A DNA stretch of 64,000 nucleotides from Burkholderia pseudomultivorans (GCF_001718415.1 NZ_CP013378.1:1240001-1304000), one strand, 5' to 3'; counted from the first letter of the stretch, positions 1-8,886 are shown. Program-made: numbers and translations. The notes: a model not told the origin generated them from the sequence alone.

Positions 1-808
1 CCGCGTCTTCGCCGGGGACCTCGAGCGGCGGAATCGGACACAGCCGCTCGCCCTGGACACGCAGCGCCTCGCGGCTGGTCGCGAGCACGCACAGGCCGGC
101 GTCGGATTCGGTCAGCGCGGTCGCGATCTGCGCGGCGGCGTCGAGCAGATGCTCGCAATTGTCGAGCACCAGCAGCATCCGGCGATGCGCGACGGTATCC
201 AGTACCGCGTCGAGTGTCAGCGAGCCGGCCGGCTGAACGATGCCGAACGCGCCCGCCAGCGCGTCCGGCACGAACTGCGGACACGCGACGGTGGCCAGCG
301 ACACGAACGCGGCGCCATCCGGAAACCTCGCCTCGGCCCGCATCGCCGCTTCGAGCGCGACCCGCGTCTTGCCGATGCCGCCCGCGCCCACCAGCGTCAC
401 GATCCGCGCGCTGTCGACCGCGGCCAGCACCTCGGCGACGGTCTGCTCGCGGCCGACCAGCGCGGTCGGCGCGGCCGTCAGCCGCGACGCCGCAGGACGC
501 ACGGGCGCGGCGCTTTCGACCCGGCCGCCGACCAGCCGGTAGCCGCGCCCGGGCACCGTGATGATCAGGTTGCGGTCGTCGCCCAGTGCCTTGCGCAGCG
601 CGGCGATATGCACCTGCAGGTTGTTTTCCTCCACGATCGTGTGCGGCCACACGCGCTGCATGATTTCGTCTTTCGATACCAATGCACCGTTCGCCCGAAT
701 CAGCAGTTCGAGAATTTCGAATGCGCGGCTGCCGACGCGCAGCAGCTTGCCGTTCGCGCGAATTTCACGCCGGTCGAGAAAAACGTGAAGGGTTCCAATC
801 CGGATCAT
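1..808 (-). CDS. Winged-helix DNA-binding ATPase regulator (C-terminus outside window)
   Basis: Predicted cytoplasmic transcription regulator. The first ~95 residues form an OmpR/PhoB-type winged helix (TVPGRGYRLV at its end). After a linker comes a P-loop ATPase with Walker A GAGGIGKT at residues 141-148 and a downstream VLDNCEHLLDA block typical of NB-ARC/STAND ATPases. The 269 codons present have no stop; the reading frame runs off the left edge, so the sensor/TPR part is missing here. The start is the ATG at 808, which aligns with the start of the paralogue at 27120-30020; no clear Shine-Dalgarno is visible. It is divergent from the HD gene at 1277. Its ligand and targets are unknown. Confidence 0.85.
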   Translation of the reverse strand, partial: MIRIGTLHVFLDRREIRANGKLLRVGSRAFEILELLIRANGALVSKDEIMQRVWPHTIVEENNLQVHIAALRKALGDDRNLIITVPGRGYRLVGGRVESAAPVRPAASRLTAAPTALVGREQTVAEVLAAVDSARIVTLVGAGGIGKTRVALEAAMRAEARFPDGAAFVSLATVACPQFVPDALAGAFGIVQPAGSLTLDAVLDTVAHRRMLLVLDNCEHLLDAAAQIATALTESDAGLCVLATSREALRVQGERLCPIPPLEVPGEDA

Positions 809-1276
809 GGGAATTTTTAAACGACTTCATTCATTGATGCCCTGTCAGAAATGACACCGGTTTGATGCACATGCTACGGCATTTACCGATTCAATTGATT
901 CAAATTATCAGAACCCACTGAGCAAATTTTTTGAATCGATGGAAACCGCGGGTAGCGGCCCTTCCCATGGTGCATGGCGGGACACTCCGGGAGCGTCCGG
1001 CATTTTCAATTCGCGAAATCGAGGTTCATCCATGAATCGATTCCACTGACTTTATTCGGCATAGTTAATCGAATTGACGGATGAATCGTACACAGTTGCA
1101 CTCAGGTAAAAACGACTTGAGATGCACGGCTGGACTGATTCCCGAGGCAGCGATCGGCCGATTTTCCGTTCAGAAAAATTCAGGTTCGGCTCAAGACATT
1201 CAGCGGCGCGACGCGCGACCATCTTCCGACGCCGTCAGCGTCAAGCGACCGCCGCCACGCCGCGAGGAACACGATC
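809..1276. other. Divergent intergenic region, AT-rich, with spaced inverted repeat
   Basis: This 468-bp gap separates the leftward ATPase regulator from the rightward HD gene and should hold both promoters. It is clearly more AT-rich than its surroundings between about 811 and 950. CGATTCAA at 887-894 and its exact reverse complement TTGAATCG at 931-938 form an inverted repeat with 36 bp between the arms, a possible regulator site. I see no coding sequence in it. Confidence 0.4.
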
Positions 1277-1918
1277 ATGGGCACCCGTATCGCCGGCATC
1301 CGGATTCCCGACGGCCCGATGGCGCGCGAGGCCGCCGCGATCGTGCGCGCCAGCGAACCAGAACTGCTGTTCCGCCACGCGATGCGCGTGTTCGCGTTTG
1401 CATCGATCCTCGGTCGGCGTCGCGATATCGCGTTCGATGCCGAACTGCTGTACGTCTCCGCGCTGTTCCATGACTTCGGCCTGACCGAGCGCTACCGGCA
1501 TTCGCGCCAACGCTTCGAGATCGACGGCGCGAACGCCGCGCACGCGTTCCTCGACGCACACGGCGTCGCCGCCGACGATGCGGCGGAGGTCTGGCGCGCG
1601 ATCGCGCTGCATGCGACGTTCGGCATTCACCCGTACATGACGCCATTGACGATGCTGCTCGGCGCCGGCATCGAGACGGATCTCTTCGCGCGTCATTTCG
1701 ACGAAGTGAGCCGCTCCGCACGCGATGAAATCCTGCGCGCATGGCCGCGCGGCCCGGGTTTCAAGGAGTTGTTCCTCGAGGCGCTTGGTGCGGGAATCGC
1801 CCATCGCCCGGCGACTGCGTTCGGCAACGTCTGCGCCGACGTGCTCGAACGTTGCGACCCGGACTATCGTCGGACGAATTTCTGCGGCCTGGTGCTCGGC
1901 TCCAAATGGATCGACTGA
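1277..1918 (+). CDS. HD-domain protein, cyanamide-hydratase-like
   Basis: A 213-residue soluble protein resembling the cyanamide hydratase-type HD family. The expected metal-binding set is visible: H34 (LFRHAMR), the HD pair H65-D66 (ALFHDFGLT) and H112 (AIALHATFG). HD proteins of this group are metal-dependent hydrolases or hydratases; the actual substrate cannot be told from sequence. A paralogue at 24322-24993 shares most blocks (RAIALH, AHRPA, ADVLER, NFCG) but has lost the HD pair. The ATG at 1277 is preceded by GAGGAACACGATC, a good ribosome binding site. It stands alone, divergent from a winged-helix ATPase that may regulate it. Confidence 0.8.
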   Translation: MGTRIAGIRIPDGPMAREAAAIVRASEPELLFRHAMRVFAFASILGRRRDIAFDAELLYVSALFHDFGLTERYRHSRQRFEIDGANAAHAFLDAHGVAADDAAEVWRAIALHATFGIHPYMTPLTMLLGAGIETDLFARHFDEVSRSARDEILRAWPRGPGFKELFLEALGAGIAHRPATAFGNVCADVLERCDPDYRRTNFCGLVLGSKWID

Positions 1919-1957
1919 GTCCGCCGCGCCGGGCGGCCCCCGGCCGATCGTTCCAGC

Positions 1958-2383
1958 TCATGAACTGGCGAACCGGATGACGAACCGGTCCAGTTCGGCC
2001 GCGAGGATCATCTCCCGATAGTTCGCCGGGCGCTTCGCTCCGCGCCACTGCGGCTTATAGATCGCGTCACCGGGACGAATCGTCATGCCGGTCAGCGCGC
2101 AGCGCCCAAGCGCGCGCGACCTGGCGCTGATCCAGCGCTGCTCGTCGTACCGGCAGCGCGTCGGGTCGCTCCACGACACCAGCACCGATGAGTCGGTCTG
2201 CCGCTCGGTCGCGACGATCGCGCAACGGCGGCGCACGTCGCCGCTCGACGCAGGCGGCGGATCGTCACGATAGCGGCGGCGCGCGGCGACCGGGTCGCGC
2301 AGATTCGATGGTGCACCGCAGCTTGCAGCGGGCGACGGGGCGAGGAGCGTCATCACGTGCTCCCAGCGATTGAATGCGTCCAT
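1958..2383 (-). CDS. DUF3331-like protein
   Basis: A protein of about 141 residues of unknown function. Its C-terminal half (SVLVSWSDPTRCRY followed by GRCALTGMTIRPGDAIY) resembles the DUF3331 family found mainly in Burkholderia. Two cysteines sit in CRYDEQ and RCALTG contexts. The ATG at 2383 (MDAFNRW) is used here. The ATG at 2353 (MTLLAPS) has the better ribosome binding site, GGGAG six bases upstream, so the true protein may be 10 residues shorter. It converges on the HD gene, whose stop lies 39 bp away. No function can be assigned. Confidence 0.65.
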   Translation of the reverse strand: MDAFNRWEHVMTLLAPSPAASCGAPSNLRDPVAARRRYRDDPPPASSGDVRRRCAIVATERQTDSSVLVSWSDPTRCRYDEQRWISARSRALGRCALTGMTIRPGDAIYKPQWRGAKRPANYREMILAAELDRFVIRFASS

Positions 2384-2704
2384 GGCGGCGGATCCAGGCA
2401 AGTGGCACAGGCCGGACTGGTCGCACCGGCTCGCATCACGATAGTCATCCGCCGACGCGCGCCCCCGACCACGACCATGATCGCGACCGGACCGCGACGG
2501 GATGACCTGATGCTGACGATAACCGAGCGCCGCTGAAGAGTCTTGATTCCGGGGCTTAATTTTTCTGGTCAGCCCGAGCGGTGCCGCACCGCCATCACGC
2601 CGGCGCGCTTTTAGCCTGTTTCAGGACACTTCAGGCCGCCGCCATTCCATTGCGGTGCACGCCCTCGCTAAGATCGTCGATGCATGCCGTCCGGCGTCGG
2701 GTGT
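2384..2704. other. Intergenic region without recognised gene
   Basis: About 320 bp between the 3' end of the DHA2 transporter (leftward) and the start of the DUF3331 gene (also leftward). It presumably holds the promoter of the DUF3331 gene. A short AT-rich stretch, CTTAATTTTTCTGG, lies near 2555-2570. I see no credible reading frame or strong hairpin. Confidence 0.3.
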
Positions 2705-4285
2705 TCACTGCACACGCGCCGGCCTCAGCAGCAATCCGATCAACACGCCCGCAGCCGCGAAAGCCATCGCGACGCGAAAATTGTCGGCCAGCGCGAGCGT
2801 GGTCGCCTGGACGCGCACCGCCCGGTCGAGCAGTGCATAGGTCGCCTGATCGCCGGTCGCGAAGGTCGCGCCATGCGACACGAGCAATGCCGCACCGGCA
2901 CGCAGGCGCTCCAGCGTTTGCGGATCCGACCGCGTAACATGCAAACCGACGAGATTCGAATGGGTAGCTTCCATGATGCGCTGGATCACCGCGATCGAAG
3001 TCGTGCCGAGCTGCCCGCTCAGCAGGCGCGTCGTCTGCACGACGGCGCCGAACGTCAGCGCGTGCTCGGCCGTCACATGCTTGCCGAAAAAGAACACGAC
3101 CGAGGTGAGCGCCATCGTCTGGCCCAATGCCTGCAGCAATTGCGACGGAATGAAGTCGGGTTCGGCCCATACGGGCGTGAGGCGCGCGCCGAGCGCGAAG
3201 GCGACTCCCACCATCGCGAATCCGGCCACGATCAGCCGGCGCGGATCGACGCGCTGCAACAGCCAGGCCACGCACGGCGCGAACAGCAGTTGCGGCATCG
3301 CGATCCAGCGCAGCGTATCGCCGATCTGAAGCGGGCGAAGCCCGTAGGTGCTCGCGAGAAACGCCGACGGAATGAAGCTCGTGTTGAGCACGGTAAAGCG
3401 AACGAGGCCGACGAGCAGGATCAGCAGCGCGACGTTGGGCAGCGCGAGATAGCCGAGATCGAGGCCGGCTCGTCGCGACGCCAGTTCGTGGATCAGGAAG
3501 GCGGCCACCATCACGATACCGATGGCCAGCAGCGTGACGATCAGCGGCGACTCGAACCAGAACAGCCGCTCGCCCTGATCGAGCGCGATACAGAGGCACG
3601 CGAAGCCGCCGGCGCCGAGCAGCATGCCGCGCATGTCGATACCGGCTGCGAAGCGCCTGATCGGCTCGGTGGACAGCGACAGCAGCAGGCAGACGATGAA
3701 CGGCACGGTCAGCAGCGCGTTCTGCCAGAACAGCCAGCGCCAGCTCAGGTGTTCGCTGTACCACCCTTCGAGCGTCGCCGACAGGTTCAGCGACATCTCG
3801 AGGTTCATCGCATAGGCGGCAATGCCGAACGCAACGAGCCGCGGCGGCAGCGTGCGCACGACGAAGCCGACGGTCAGCGGCACGAACACGCCGGACGCGC
3901 AGCCGGCCACGCTCTGCAGCGCGATGAACGTATTGAAGCGCGTGCACAGCGGCAGCACGCTTTCGACCACCAGGAATACTGCGGCGCCTGCCAGCAGGAC
4001 GCGCCGCGTGCCGAACACGAAGGCCGCGGCGATCGCGAGCGGCCCGACGAACATCTGCGCTGCGGTGAACGCCGTGTTGATCCACGCGCCCTCGTCGAAC
4101 CCGACGCCGAGCGCGCCCCGTATGTCGGCCAGCCCGAGCGACGTGATGCGCGACGTCAGCGTCGAGATGATCGCGCCGAGCAGCACGGCCGCGATCGCGG
4201 CGATCGAACGAAATGTCGGGATGTCGGAGGCCGGCGCGGCTGCCGGCCCCTGTGTCGCGCCGGCGGGGGCGAATGTGGTGTCCAT
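2705..4285 (-). CDS. DHA2-family (EmrB-like) MFS drug efflux pump
   Basis: A 526-residue inner-membrane protein with about 14 hydrophobic segments, the size and pattern of the DHA2 (EmrB/QacA) branch of the major facilitator superfamily. Conserved features include the TSLGLADIRGALG segment after helix 1 and a GxxxGPxxG-like helix near residues 130-150. It probably uses the proton gradient to export toxic compounds with the membrane-fusion protein and outer-membrane factor encoded to its right. Those two genes read away from it, an unusual divergent order for an emrAB-type system. The start chosen is ATG 4285 (MDTTFAP), with GGGAG about 10 bp upstream; ATG 4306 is possible. Confidence 0.88.
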   Translation of the reverse strand: MDTTFAPAGATQGPAAAPASDIPTFRSIAAIAAVLLGAIISTLTSRITSLGLADIRGALGVGFDEGAWINTAFTAAQMFVGPLAIAAAFVFGTRRVLLAGAAVFLVVESVLPLCTRFNTFIALQSVAGCASGVFVPLTVGFVVRTLPPRLVAFGIAAYAMNLEMSLNLSATLEGWYSEHLSWRWLFWQNALLTVPFIVCLLLSLSTEPIRRFAAGIDMRGMLLGAGGFACLCIALDQGERLFWFESPLIVTLLAIGIVMVAAFLIHELASRRAGLDLGYLALPNVALLILLVGLVRFTVLNTSFIPSAFLASTYGLRPLQIGDTLRWIAMPQLLFAPCVAWLLQRVDPRRLIVAGFAMVGVAFALGARLTPVWAEPDFIPSQLLQALGQTMALTSVVFFFGKHVTAEHALTFGAVVQTTRLLSGQLGTTSIAVIQRIMEATHSNLVGLHVTRSDPQTLERLRAGAALLVSHGATFATGDQATYALLDRAVRVQATTLALADNFRVAMAFAAAGVLIGLLLRPARVQ

Positions 4286-4368
4286 CGTCGAGCGGCTCCC
4301 GTGCATGAGGCTCGCGCAAGCATAGCGCGATGTGACGAAACCCGTCTGTTCGATGGAGTATCCCGACC

Positions 4369-5385
4369 GTGACCACCCCTTCGCAGGACACGCCCGCGCG
4401 GTCGCGCCGATGGCCGATCGCGCTGATCGCCGCAAGCGCTCTGCTGCTCGTCGCGCTGCTGCTCTATGAATTCGATGCGCACGATCGCGGCACCGACGAC
4501 GCGTACGTGACGGGCCACCTGCACGTGATCTCGCCGCGCGTGGCTGGCACGGTCGAGCGCGTGCTGGTGAACGACAACCAGTTCGTGCACGCGGGCGACC
4601 CGCTCGTGCAGCTCGATCCGCGCGATTTCGACGTGCGCGTCGCACTGCAGCGGGCACGCGTCGCGCAGGCACGCTCGGAGGCAAGCCGCGCCAGTGCGCT
4701 GGTCGAGCAGAGCGACGCGACGCTCGTATCCGCGCATGCCGACGCGGAAAAGGCCGAGCTCGACTACGCCCGCGCGCGCGAGCTGACCCGCGAAACCCCA
4801 CGCGGGCTGTCGCAACAGGAATTCGATGCCGCCAATGCGGCGCGCACGTCCGCCCGCGCCCGCATCGACGCGGCCCGAGCGCAGCGTCGCAGCGCGCAGG
4901 CCGCGCAGCAGGCCGCCGACGCCGTGTCGAACCAGAACGATGCCGAGTTGCGCGATGCGGAGCTGCAGCGCCGGTACACGACCGTCGTCGCGCCGTCCGA
5001 CGGCTATGTCGGCAAGAAGACCGTCGAGACCGGCGAGCATGTCGCGCCCGGCCAGGCATTGCTGACGCTCGTCGAACCGCATCCGTGGGTCGTCGCGAAC
5101 TTCCGCGAGACCCAGCTCCGGCATGTGCGGGCCGGCGACGCCGTGCGCCTGCGCTTCGACGCACTGCCGGACCTGAGCTTCGCAGGGCACGTCGACAGTC
5201 TGTCACCCGCGACCGGCGGGCAGTTTTCGCTGTTGCCGCCCGACAACGCGACCGGCAACTTCACGAAGGTCACGCAGCGCGTGCCCGTCAAGATCCTGCT
5301 CGACGGCCCGGCTGCGGCCGAGCCGCGCATTCGGCCGGGCCTGTCGGTCGTCGTCACGCTGCAGCGCAGCCGCGAGCTGCCATGA
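4369..5385 (+). CDS. HlyD/EmrA-family membrane-fusion protein
   Basis: A 338-residue periplasmic adaptor of a tripartite efflux pump. It has an N-terminal membrane anchor (about residues 15-35), a biotinyl-lipoyl-like half motif (GTDDAYVTGHLHVISPRVAG), a long alanine/arginine-rich coiled coil (about 85-205), the second lipoyl half (VVAPSDGYVGKKTVETGEHV) and a beta-barrel (VVANFRETQL). It should link the DHA2 pump in the inner membrane to the outer-membrane factor encoded next. GTG at 4369 is the only reasonable start, with GGAG upstream. Its stop overlaps the ATG of the next gene (ATGA). The pump gene is divergent, 83 bp away, so one shared regulatory region may serve both. Confidence 0.9.
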   Translation: MTTPSQDTPARSRRWPIALIAASALLLVALLLYEFDAHDRGTDDAYVTGHLHVISPRVAGTVERVLVNDNQFVHAGDPLVQLDPRDFDVRVALQRARVAQARSEASRASALVEQSDATLVSAHADAEKAELDYARARELTRETPRGLSQQEFDAANAARTSARARIDAARAQRRSAQAAQQAADAVSNQNDAELRDAELQRRYTTVVAPSDGYVGKKTVETGEHVAPGQALLTLVEPHPWVVANFRETQLRHVRAGDAVRLRFDALPDLSFAGHVDSLSPATGGQFSLLPPDNATGNFTKVTQRVPVKILLDGPAAAEPRIRPGLSVVVTLQRSRELP

Positions 5386-6809
5386 AGCGGATCGTCGTCG
5401 CGCTGCTTGTCGCCGGCCCGCTGGGCGCGTGCACGATCGCGCCGCAACCGCTCACGCCCGTCGCGGTCGGCCACGACCGGTTCCGCCATGCGGATGCGCC
5501 GGGCGAAGCAGCGCTGCCGCTCGCGGAATGGCCCGCGTCGTTCGGCGACGCGTCGCTGGTCGCGCTCGTCGACGCCGCGCTCGCCGGCAACGACGACATC
5601 CGCGCCGCCGCAGCGCGCGTCGATCAGGCGCAGGCGCTGCTCGGCGTGCGAGAAGCCGCACTGGCGCCGCGCGTCGGCGTCGCGCCGTCATTCAGCCGCG
5701 CGCGCGTGTCCGGCACCGTCGACAACGCGTTGCCGAAACGCACGATGCACAACTGGTCGGTGCCCTTCGCCGCCAGCTACGAAGTCGATTTGTGGGGGCG
5801 CCTGCGCGGCGACGCGGAAATCGGGAAGCAAAACGTACTGGAAGCCGCGGCGGATCGCGCGGCCGTTCGGCTGCGCGTCGCGACCGAGGTGGCGAGCGAC
5901 TATCTGACACTCCATTTCGTCGAACAGGATCTCGCCACGCTCGCGCGCGCGATCGAGCTGCGCCGCACCGCGCTCGACGTAATCGCCGCACGCGTGCGGG
6001 CCGGCGCCGCCGGCGATCTCGACGCATTGCGTGCGGCGGCCGATCTCGATACGGCCCGCGCCGATCTCGCGGACAGCCGGCGGCTGCGCGAAAACCTCGT
6101 CGACGCACTCGCCGCACTCACCGGGGCGTCGCCGACTGCATTCACGATTGCGCCGACTGTGTCTGCGATCCGGGTACCGACCGTGCCGCCCGGACTGCCG
6201 TCGTCGCTGCTCGCGCAACGGCCGGACGTCTATGCGGCGGCGCGGCGCGTCGACGCGGCGTCGCTCGAAATCGGCGTCGCGCGCACTGCATGGCTGCCGA
6301 CCTTGACGCTGACTGCCCAGGGCGGGTTCGCCAGCCGCGACCTCGGCACGTTTCTCGCCCGCAACAGCTCGCTATGGAGCCTCGGCGCGAGTGTGGCGGA
6401 AACGGTGTTCGACGGCGGCAAGCGCGACGCCGCGGTCGCAGCCGCGACGGCCGGTGCGCAACTCGCCGATGCGAACTATCGCGCGACCGCGTTGCGCGCG
6501 CTGCGCGAGGTGCAGGACGCGCTCAACGATATTGCCGCCGAGCGTGAGCGGATCGTGCGCTACGACAATGCGGCGCGCGCCGCCGAAGCCGCGGCGCGCC
6601 TGTCGCTGAGCCGCTACGGGCACGGCTACGTCAGCTATCTCGAGGTGATCGACGCGGATCGCGATGCTTTGAATGCGCAACGCCAGCTGATTCACAGCCG
6701 TCAGTCGCTCGCGATCGCGACGGTCAACCTCGTGCGTGCGCTTGGCGGCGGATGGACGGCGCCGGCAGCGACCGCGGCGAACGTGGCCGACCGCACCGGG
6801 CGGTTCTGA
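5382..6809 (+). CDS. NodT-family outer-membrane efflux lipoprotein
   Basis: A 475-residue outer-membrane channel of the RND/MFS efflux type (OprM/NodT group). The N-terminus is a lipoprotein signal with lipobox ending LGAC, so Cys17 would be the lipidated residue. Two outer-membrane-factor repeats follow; typical blocks are YEVDLWGRLR, LLAQRPDV and YLEVIDADRDALN. It completes the tripartite system with the adaptor upstream (4-bp ATGA overlap, translational coupling) and the divergent DHA2 pump. Confidence 0.9.
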   Translation: MKRIVVALLVAGPLGACTIAPQPLTPVAVGHDRFRHADAPGEAALPLAEWPASFGDASLVALVDAALAGNDDIRAAAARVDQAQALLGVREAALAPRVGVAPSFSRARVSGTVDNALPKRTMHNWSVPFAASYEVDLWGRLRGDAEIGKQNVLEAAADRAAVRLRVATEVASDYLTLHFVEQDLATLARAIELRRTALDVIAARVRAGAAGDLDALRAAADLDTARADLADSRRLRENLVDALAALTGASPTAFTIAPTVSAIRVPTVPPGLPSSLLAQRPDVYAAARRVDAASLEIGVARTAWLPTLTLTAQGGFASRDLGTFLARNSSLWSLGASVAETVFDGGKRDAAVAAATAGAQLADANYRATALRALREVQDALNDIAAERERIVRYDNAARAAEAAARLSLSRYGHGYVSYLEVIDADRDALNAQRQLIHSRQSLAIATVNLVRALGGGWTAPAATAANVADRTGRF

Positions 6810-6881
6810 AAAGATCTCGGCGCGACGCGATGGATGAACCGGACACACTGCGCGAATTCGAAATCACCTGGCGGCCGGCCG

Positions 6882-6995
6882 ATCGTCGAGGCGCACGGCG
6901 GCGCGCTTTCGGCCGCGCCGCACGCCGACCGGGAAACGGTGCCGACGTTCTGGCTGCCGCTGTCGACGACGCAGCGAAGCGGTGAGACGGCGTGA
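6882..6995 (+). pseudogene. Remnant of a histidine kinase C-terminus
   Basis: A 37-codon stretch ending in TGA at 6993-6995 begins IVEAHGGALSA and ends with a TFWLPL block. This is the usual very C-terminal signature of a sensor histidine kinase ATPase domain (the segment after the G2 box). No other part of a kinase is found upstream, where the efflux gene ends at 6809. I read it as the tail of a deleted two-component sensor, which suggests that the efflux operon may once have been followed by its regulator. It could still be read by a short ORF but is unlikely to be functional. Confidence 0.55.
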
Positions 6996-7019
6996 ACGGC
7001 GGAGCCTACACAGCGCAGA

Positions 7020-8291
7020 TCAGGCTCCGCCCGCACGACGCGCGTCCTCACTCAGGAACCGGTGCACAAAAGTCACGGCCATCGCCCCTTCGCCGACCGC
7101 CGACGCCACCCGCTTGACCGAACCCGAGCGGACATCGCCGGCCGCGAACGACCCGGGCACGCTCGTTTCCAGATAGTAGGGCCGCCGCTCGAGCGGCCAC
7201 ACGCGCTCGAATTCGGGGCAGTCGTAAAGATCGCTGCCCGTCACCAGATAGCCGCCCGGATTGCGGATGATGTTCGTATCGCGCGCCCATTCGGTATTCG
7301 GCGCGCCGCCGATGCAGACGAACAGGTGCGTGGCCGGCAGCACTTCGCGCGCGCTGCCTTCCGAACGCAGCCCGATCGCTTCGAGCCGGCCGTCGCCGTG
7401 CAGCGCGTCGACGGTCGAGCCGTAGCGGACCGTCACGTTCGGCGTGCGCTCGATGCGGTCGATCAGGTAGCGCGACAGCGTCGTCGCCAGCGACGCTCCC
7501 CTCACGATCATCGTGACTTCGCGCGCGTGCCGCGCGAAATTCATCGCGGCCTGGCCCGCCGAATTGCCGCCGCCGACGACGAACACGTGCTTGCCCTCGC
7601 ACATCGGCGCCTCGCTCGATCCCGCCCCGTAGAACAGCCCGGCATTGAGAAATTTCTGCTCGTCGGGCAAACCGAGACTGCGGTATTCGATCCCGGTCGC
7701 GCAGATGTTCGACCGCGCGGTCAGGATCGAGCCGTCCGCGAGATCGACGCGGATCTTTCCGTCGACGAACGTCGCGTGCACGCCCTCGCGCATCATCAGC
7801 AGTTCGACGCCGAACTTCACCGCTTGCTGGCGCGCCCGTTCGGCCAGCTCCGCCCCCGGAATGCCCTCCGGGAATCCCATGTAATTCTCGATCAGCGAAC
7901 TCGTGCCTGCCTGCCCGCCGATCGCATCGCGCTCGATCACGACGGCCCGCAGCCCTTCCGACGCCGCGTAGACGGCCGCCGACAGGCCGGCCGGCCCCGC
8001 ACCATAGATCGATACGTCGTACTCGACGAAACGCGGCCGCGAAACCCAGCCGAGCTTGGCGGCAATCTCCGGCAGCGTCGGCTGGTAGAGGCATGAGCCG
8101 TCCGGAAACACGACGACCGGCAGCCGGATGTCGCGCAGCGGCGCGATGCCGAGCTCGCGCATGCAATCGGTGTCCGACGTCAGTTCGCACCATTCGTACT
8201 CCACCACCCCGCGCTTCAGGAAGTCGCGGATCGCATAGGCTTCCTTGCTGTTCGGCAAACCGATTACCTTGACATGCTGCGACTGAGCCAT
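7020..8291 (-). CDS. Thioredoxin-reductase-like FAD/NAD(P) oxidoreductase lacking CxxC
   Basis: A 423-residue cytoplasmic flavoprotein. Residues 1-85 are a glutaredoxin-like domain whose active-site position reads GLPNSK instead of CPxC. Residues 90-415 are a thioredoxin-reductase fold with an FAD motif (GAGPAGL, 97-103), the NAD(P) motif (VVGGGNSA, 238-245) and a C-terminal FAD motif (SFAAGDVR). Where TrxB has its redox CATC the sequence is GAGS (222-225), so both disulfide centres are absent. It therefore cannot reduce thioredoxin by the classical route, and may be an NAD(P)H oxidase or transfer electrons elsewhere. The start at 8291 has GGGAG upstream. The divergent neighbour is a UBP-type zinc finger gene. 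Confidence 0.87.
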   Translation of the reverse strand: MAQSQHVKVIGLPNSKEAYAIRDFLKRGVVEYEWCELTSDTDCMRELGIAPLRDIRLPVVVFPDGSCLYQPTLPEIAAKLGWVSRPRFVEYDVSIYGAGPAGLSAAVYAASEGLRAVVIERDAIGGQAGTSSLIENYMGFPEGIPGAELAERARQQAVKFGVELLMMREGVHATFVDGKIRVDLADGSILTARSNICATGIEYRSLGLPDEQKFLNAGLFYGAGSSEAPMCEGKHVFVVGGGNSAGQAAMNFARHAREVTMIVRGASLATTLSRYLIDRIERTPNVTVRYGSTVDALHGDGRLEAIGLRSEGSAREVLPATHLFVCIGGAPNTEWARDTNIIRNPGGYLVTGSDLYDCPEFERVWPLERRPYYLETSVPGSFAAGDVRSGSVKRVASAVGEGAMAVTFVHRFLSEDARRAGGA

Positions 8292-8386
8292 GGGTTTCTC
8301 CCGCCGACCGCCATACCGGACCGCGCTCGGATCACGCGCCGGCCGTTCCCGAGACTGTACGTCCTCGCGACCGCCGAACCACACCG

Positions 8387-8402
8387 CTTAATAAGAATTA
8401 AG
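8387..8402. promoter_or_regulatory. Inverted repeat in divergent promoter region
   Basis: CTTAAT (8387-8392), a 4-bp spacer and ATTAAG (8397-8402) form a perfect inverted repeat in the 216-bp gap between the leftward flavoprotein and the rightward zinc-finger gene. Its AT-rich composition stands out from the surroundings. It could be an operator for one or both promoters; no matching regulator can be named. Confidence 0.35.
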
Positions 8403-8507
8403 GTCCGGCCGCGTTCCGGCCGTCCACAATGAACCGTATCCCACCCCGCTCGCAGCGCCGCGCCGGCCTTGCTGCGAGCGGTCCTGTCGCCGGCATCGGA
8501 GCGGAAG

Positions 8508-8780
8508 ATGGTCACGATCTGCACTCATCTCGGCGAAGCGCGCATCCTGACCACCGACAAGGACTACTGCGAGGCATGCAGGAAATCCGGCAGCCGCTGG
8601 GTGCACCTGCGGCTGTGCCTGACATGCGGGCACGTCGGCTGTTGCGACTCGTCGCCGAATCGCCATGCCAGCCGGCATTTTCGTGAAACCGGCCACCCGC
8701 TGGCGCGCTCGATCGAGCCCGGCGAGCGCTGGATCTGGTGCTATGCGGACGGCGGCATGGCCGGCGAGGTCCCGGCGTAA
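8508..8780 (+). CDS. UBP-type zinc-finger protein
   Basis: A 90-residue protein that is essentially one UBP-type (ZnF-UBP) zinc-binding domain. Cysteines and histidines occur in the usual order: ICTH near the N-terminus, YCEAC, LCLTCGHVGCC, then NRHASRHF and GHPLARS, ending with a WCYADG block. In eukaryotes this fold binds the free C-terminus of ubiquitin; the bacterial stand-alone role is unknown. The ATG at 8508 has GGAG six bases upstream, favouring it over the upstream start at 8469. It is divergent from the TrxR-like flavoprotein, and the pair may act together. Confidence 0.85.
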   Translation: MVTICTHLGEARILTTDKDYCEACRKSGSRWVHLRLCLTCGHVGCCDSSPNRHASRHFRETGHPLARSIEPGERWIWCYADGGMAGEVPA

Positions 8781-8871
8781 CGCGTCGCGCTGCGGCATCG
8801 GGCACCGTTTCGGACCGCGGGTTAACACGGTCCGCTCGCAGCTTTTGTTCGCCGATTTTTTCGACTATTAT

Positions 8872-8885
8872 TTATCGAACGATAA
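8872..8885 (+). promoter_or_regulatory. Candidate TetR operator, copy 1 (VOC operon)
   Basis: TTATCGAACGATAA is an almost perfect palindrome (arms TTATCG/CGATAA). It lies just upstream of the VOC gene and is followed after 1 bp by a second copy. A possible -10 TATTAT overlaps its left side (8866-8871). The same 14-mer pattern occurs before the MFS gene, the TetR gene and the porin gene. Confidence 0.6.
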
Positions 8886-8886
8886 C

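Noticed and set aside
2684..4372. 562-codon plus-strand frame across the DHA2 pump
   Set aside because: Charged, low-complexity translation antisense to a clear membrane transporter.
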